NCBI GenBank assembly: GCA_964619265.1
Contig: CAZUCE010000023.1
Location: 1-62,754 of the forward strand
Origin: CAZUCE01 sp964619265
GTDB taxonomy: Bacteria; Planctomycetota; UBA1135; GCA-002686595
DNA: 62,754 bases
Direction of reading: 5' to 3'
In this document: in pieces, positions 60,620-62,754 of the stretch
Layout: each line of letters begins with the position of its first letter
Position numbering within the stretch: position 1 is the stretch's first letter
Translations under genes and position numbers: made by a program
The notes under the pieces: model-generated
Told to the model about the DNA's origin: nothing
The model's database searches: none
Seen by the model: only the letters and a program-made list of their open reading frames with translations

Positions 60620-61399
60620 TCACCCCACGATTCCGGCCTCGATCCTCGTGGAGAACGCCGGGGTGATGTCGATGACCGCGCAGCTGCTCGTCAAGTCGAA
60701 GATCATGGCAGCCAGGTGCAATTCGATCCCAACCAAGGCCGGGGTATTCGGAATCGGGAGAGCGGCTTGAACCGTCTCGCCGTTCCCATCCAAGAACCCA
60801 ACGGAGTTGTTGATCAGGCTGGACTGCAGGGCGGCCATCGCCAGAGCATCGGGAAGTATCGGAAGGGTGAATCCACAGAACGTCGGGCCTACGCCAAGCG
60901 AGCCCGACACGAACACGCCATAGACTTCGCCCGGGTTGCTCGGGGAAGAAATCGCGATGTCGCGTCCACCATTGAATCCAAATGGTGCCGTCCCGATCGC
61001 CGCAGTTCCCTGAAGAAAGATGTTCGACTCGAGCCCTCCGACTTCAAAGTCGATGGCGAAGAATCCACCACCGGTGCTGACGTCGAAGATGTAGTCCCCG
61101 GGAGGAACTTGCTGTCCATTCTGATCGAGTTGATCCCAAGCAAAGTCGATGGTGCCGAGGGGAGAAAGCAAGAAGCTGCCCGGCCCACAAGTAGGGGCGA
61201 AGATCACGGCCCCACTCGAATCCCGAATCTGCCAAGGGCATGCAGCAATGCCCGAGATTTGATTCGAAAAATTGTTGGTGACGCTCATGAACACGGTGCC
61301 GCCAATCGGCGCCGGGTTAGGCCCCGCGTCGGCAGAAAAGGACTGAGCAAGCGCTCCAGGCGCAAAAAGAAGGAGGGTCAGAGCAATTCGAGTAATCAT
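60620..61399 (-). CDS. secreted protein with FlgD-like Ig fold
   Basis: 259 residues from ATG 61399. Signal peptide RIALTLLLFAPGALAQ. An Ig-like domain with NPAPIGGTVFMSVTNN and DFAWDQLDQNGQQVPPGDYIFDV, close to the FlgD-Ig pattern (W.l.d.nGq.vppG.Y). The C-terminal 90 residues (LGVGPTFCGFTLPILPDALAMAALQSSL ... IPNTPALVGIELHLAAMIFD) are of the same kind as the modules in the secreted proteins at 498 and 23202. Likely extracellular; no enzyme motif. Confidence 0.8.
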   Translation of the reverse strand: MITRIALTLLLFAPGALAQSFSADAGPNPAPIGGTVFMSVTNNFSNQISGIAACPWQIRDSSGAVIFAPTCGPGSFLLSPLGTIDFAWDQLDQNGQQVPPGDYIFDVSTGGGFFAIDFEVGGLESNIFLQGTAAIGTAPFGFNGGRDIAISSPSNPGEVYGVFVSGSLGVGPTFCGFTLPILPDALAMAALQSSLINNSVGFLDGNGETVQAALPIPNTPALVGIELHLAAMIFDLTSSCAVIDITPAFSTRIEAGIVG

Positions 61400-61516
61400 G
61401 CTTGGAGGGAGGTTCGGTGGGAACAAATTCTCTGCGAGCCTAAGCTAGCCGCGCAGTGTTTTGATGAGCGCCGGGGTCTTGGCGAAGAGCTCAGAGTGCA
61501 TCTCGCGGGATGCGCT

Positions 61517-62746
61517 CTAAACGAACGTCATGTGGTACTGGGCTGAGTAGATCGGATATTTCACCGACATGCGAAAGGCCCGCAAGTCGGCTGGTTCGCA
61601 GCGAGCTTCCTCGCAGAGCTTATTAAGTACCTCTAGGTATCGCTCAAAGCTCGAAATGCGAAGCCCCGCGATCCCTATGGAGCTCTCTTCAACCCTTGCG
61701 GAACAGGGCAAACGGTAAAGGTCGACCATGGGGCTGCCCCCAGGGATCGGGCCGAACTCGGCTGGCTCCGTCACAATGGACTGGGGAAGGGAGGGAGGCG
61801 CGAGGTCTTTGTGAACGAGGACATCAAAGATCAGCTGCTCCGCGGGCTCGCTGACGATCAAAGAAACACTCGCCTTCTTTTCTTCCTCCGCTCTAAAGCG
61901 TGAAGCAGCAAGGGAACAGGGCCCTCGCTCTCCAAAGAACACGCTTGAGGTTCGCCGGTTCCCAACCCCTGTTTGGCCGAGCAGAAGGTGAGTCAACCCG
62001 TGCTCTGCGCCAGACTCTCGGTCCACGATCACCGAGGCCGACTTCGAGCTGAATTCGGAGAGGTCGAGTTCGCTGGAGCTCGGCGTGCAAAATCCGGAGT
62101 CAGCCCCAGGCTCTGCCGGTGCACCAGGAAAGCGCCGAGCGGCAATGCGCACGGTAGCGTCTTCGCGAAAGCGCCGGAGCCCCAAAAAGCCCTGCATGCC
62201 CGTCAGGTTGACGTGATCTCCGTGCTCGCACGGGGTTGCGATCTCTGCATAAACAAGGGTCTTGACCGCGACGCCCTTGAGGGCACGTATGCCGCGGAAC
62301 ATGTCCTGCCTACCGGCCAGCTCCTGCTTCTCCCTAGCCTCCGGCAGCCTGCTGGAGATCATCCCCTTGAAGGTGGACTGATCTCCGGCTTGGGTGCGTA
62401 CGAGATCCTCGAAGTCCAGCACCGCTTGCCGAGCCGCGGCGAGCTCACCGGGGAGTGCACGCTTTCGCCTTTGAATGCGCTCGATCAAGTCGCGCAGAGC
62501 ACTCGGTCCAGGCAAGTGGTAAAGGGCCGCCAGCGGGTCTTCCTTTCTCAGGGCGCGATGGACTCGACTGGAGAGATCCTTTTGGCATCCGAGCTCCTTA
62601 GCGAGCCCCATCGGCCGCTCGGAGGCCTCCGGGAAGTGAGCCATCAGGCGCAGCAGCGCAAGACGCAGAGCGGCACCTAGCTCAGAGGCCGTCCTATGAA
62701 GTTGCGAGGGCTCCGTCTCAGAGCCTCTCTGGGCTGGACTCGTCAT
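61517..62746 (-). CDS. hypothetical protein with an HTH-like N-terminus
   Basis: 409 residues, complete in the window. Residues about 40-95 (EASERPMGLAKELGCQKDLSSRVHRALRKEDPLAAL) look like a helix-turn-helix, and residues 95-125 form a charged helix. The remainder is a mixed alpha/beta region with VKTLVYAEIATPCEHGDHVNL and SEPAEQLIFDVLVHKDL and no motif I can assign. No signal peptide, so cytoplasmic. A DNA-binding regulator with a ligand-binding domain is possible but unproven. Confidence 0.7.
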   Translation of the reverse strand: MTSPAQRGSETEPSQLHRTASELGAALRLALLRLMAHFPEASERPMGLAKELGCQKDLSSRVHRALRKEDPLAALYHLPGPSALRDLIERIQRRKRALPGELAAARQAVLDFEDLVRTQAGDQSTFKGMISSRLPEAREKQELAGRQDMFRGIRALKGVAVKTLVYAEIATPCEHGDHVNLTGMQGFLGLRRFREDATVRIAARRFPGAPAEPGADSGFCTPSSSELDLSEFSSKSASVIVDRESGAEHGLTHLLLGQTGVGNRRTSSVFFGERGPCSLAASRFRAEEEKKASVSLIVSEPAEQLIFDVLVHKDLAPPSLPQSIVTEPAEFGPIPGGSPMVDLYRLPCSARVEESSIGIAGLRISSFERYLEVLNKLCEEARCEPADLRAFRMSVKYPIYSAQYHMTFV

Positions 62747-62754
62747 AGACGCAC

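Overview
GC-rich chromosomal window, most consistent with a member of the Planctomycetota. This is inferred from content, not from a marker gene: an ECF sigma factor fused through one membrane span to a long carboxypeptidase-regulatory-like region, a second protein of that type, secreted proteins with a dockerin-like or Ig-like domain, an FG-GAP/ASPIC protein, prepilin-like operons and a LysW-type lysine pathway. TGA is a normal stop here (many ATGA/GTGA gene overlaps end on TGA), yet at least two genes read through an in-frame TGA in a way that fits selenocysteine.

Layout. 1-345: decayed IS3-type transposase. 0.5-9.2 kb: secreted protein, sigma-factor fusion, a carboxypeptidase-domain fragment, hybrid histidine kinase. 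9.96-11.2 kb: thioredoxin-like selenoprotein with a UGPC centre and an adjacent SECIS-like hairpin. 11.9-15.7 kb: four-gene prepilin/PilX/HEAT operon. 15.7-17.8 kb: DUF3592-like protein and flavoprotein. 18.3-22.6 kb: methyltransferase facing an MMPL exporter and type III polyketide synthase. 22.9-29.5 kb: helicase remnant, dockerin protein, beta-propeller lipoprotein and a large regulatory-domain protein.

29.97-39.36 kb (minus strand): ten-gene alpha-aminoadipate (LysW carrier) lysine operon in the order homocitrate synthase, homoaconitase large and small subunits, homoisocitrate dehydrogenase, lysW, lysX, lysY, lysZ, lysJ, lysK. Seven of the nine junctions are stop/start overlaps of 4 to 8 bases. 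In front lies a 21-codon leader ORF with lysine codons (K-A-K-K-K), then a 16-bp terminator-like hairpin and a leader segment able to form a competing antiterminator: a textbook ribosome-mediated attenuator.

39.8-46.8 kb: HD-GYP phosphodiesterase, then a lipid-type operon (P450, fatty acyl-AMP ligase with ACP, lysophospholipid acyltransferase, SGNH-like protein). 47.3-54 kb: ZIP-like transporter with an inserted cyclic-nucleotide-binding domain, small membrane proteins, and a molybdopterin oxidoreductase/DUF/SDR operon. 54.3-62.7 kb: membrane protein, FG-GAP protein, SYLF lipoprotein, a membrane-anchored HMA-domain protein whose metal-binding Cys is an in-frame TGA (second selenoprotein candidate), hydrolase/NTF2 fusion, glycine-zipper lipoprotein, an Ig-like secreted protein and an unknown protein. 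The best leads are the two selenoprotein genes and the lysine attenuator. No selA, selB, selD, selC or lysN was seen in the window.
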